NCBI GenBank assembly: GCA_944326605.1
Contig: CALVEM010000005.1
Location: forward strand, 84,447 to 148,446
DNA length: 64,000 nt
Direction of reading: 5' to 3'
Source of the DNA: Candidatus Gastranaerophilales bacterium
GTDB lineage: Bacteria > Cyanobacteriota > Vampirovibrionia > Gastranaerophilales > Gastranaerophilaceae
The translations under genes were made by a program, and so were the position numbers. Below are positions 63,656 to 64,000 of the stretch, in pieces; the first letter of the stretch is position 1, and each line of letters opens with the position of its first letter. The notes under the pieces were generated by a model, which was given only the letters and a program-made list of their open reading frames with translations, ran no database searches and had not been told where the DNA came from.

Positions 63656-64000
63656 ATGGCAATACAAGGTTTTGATTATAAAGGTTTTGCACAGAATTTA
63701 GCACAGCAGTCACTGGAGTTAATTCCTAAGGATTTTAACGATAACCAGAAAAATTATGTTGCAAATACTCTTTTAAACTTTTCAACTATTGCCGGTCAGG
63801 CTCTGAACGATGATACACAGCTGAATTTTAATCTTGATCAGGCAATGATGATCACCCAGATTATTGCTGAATGGTCTTTCCATAAATCTGTAGATTTGAT
63901 ACGTTCCGGTATTCCGCAGCAATACTGGGATCCTATTATGCAAAAAATCGCTTTTACGATTTTTGAAGTAGCAAAGAATGCTTACCATCAAGGATTGCCT
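63656..64000 (+). CDS. Unrecognised protein, N-terminal fragment
   Basis: 115 codons to the window edge: MAIQGFDYKGFAQNLAQQSL, LIPKDFNDNQKNYVANTLLN, MMITQIIAEWSFHKSVDLIR, SGIPQQYWDPIMQKIAF. Helical and soluble, no signal peptide. Being next to fliF it may belong to the basal-body operon, but it is not FliG by its visible part. It has no clear ribosome site; the ATG directly follows the structured leader described above. Confidence 0.7.
   Translation, partial: MAIQGFDYKGFAQNLAQQSLELIPKDFNDNQKNYVANTLLNFSTIAGQALNDDTQLNFNLDQAMMITQIIAEWSFHKSVDLIRSGIPQQYWDPIMQKIAFTIFEVAKNAYHQGLP

Overview
The window is an AT-rich bacterial chromosome segment. I infer a gut-type member of the Melainabacteria/Vampirovibrionia (Gastranaerophilales-like, the non-photosynthetic sister group of Cyanobacteria). 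The reasons are a family of prepilins with the core FTLAEVLITLGIIGVVAA, the ATP synthase beta and epsilon genes standing apart from the other subunits as in cyanobacteria, a short S1-type ribosomal protein, and a pili/adhesin-rich gene set. The taxonomic call is inference, because no rRNA gene is present.

Layout. 1-1602: glycine cleavage genes (gcvPA fragment, gcvH, gcvT, minus strand). 1735-2687: prepilin A. 2746-14004: a DnaJ-like gene and a long minus-strand ribosomal protein cluster from rpsJ to rplR, with unusually long, repeat-filled spacers. 14169-14932: prepilin B. 15288-17642: minE, minD, minC. 17746-24121: lytic transglycosylase, NUDIX protein, secG, tcdA, SDR, GT9 glycosyltransferase, comM. 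24118-27900: prepilin C, two chromate-transporter halves, decayed prepilin D. 27931-30865: atpC, atpD, uridine kinase-like protein. 31032-36978: type IV pilus/type II secretion core (PilP-like, secretin, PilB, PilC). 36995-44971: SDR, small HTH-like protein, rimO, flippase, and a giant adhesin that ends in a PilZ-like domain. 45030-58129: coiled-coil protein, fabI, thioredoxin-like protein, valS, S1 protein, a cluster of unknown small proteins, purH. 58134-64000: glycosyltransferase, dCMP deaminase, prepilin E, fliE, fliF and one unrecognised gene running off the end.

Main result. Five prepilin genes (A-E) each begin with a good promoter and ribosome binding site, a short start region, and then a homopolymeric G or C tract of 9-10 bases. 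In A, B, C and E the start codon is one reading-frame step away from the FTLAEV prepilin core. In all four the frame would be restored by a tract of 8 or 11 bases. In A, C and E the tract is followed by about 230-690 bases of dispersed repeats that are free of stops in the prepilin frame only. This looks like a coordinated set of slipped-strand (phase-variable) pilins, all OFF in this sequence. They would feed the single PilB/PilC/PilQ machine encoded at 31032-36978. Locus D has an interrupted tract plus frame lesions and looks dead.

The intergenic DNA carries several families of small hairpin repeats. Two of them show compensatory base changes in their stems. One supplies the TAG stop codon of three ribosomal protein genes. 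A repeat is also inserted in frame inside a glycosyltransferase gene. A structured 5' leader is shared by purH and the last gene of the window.
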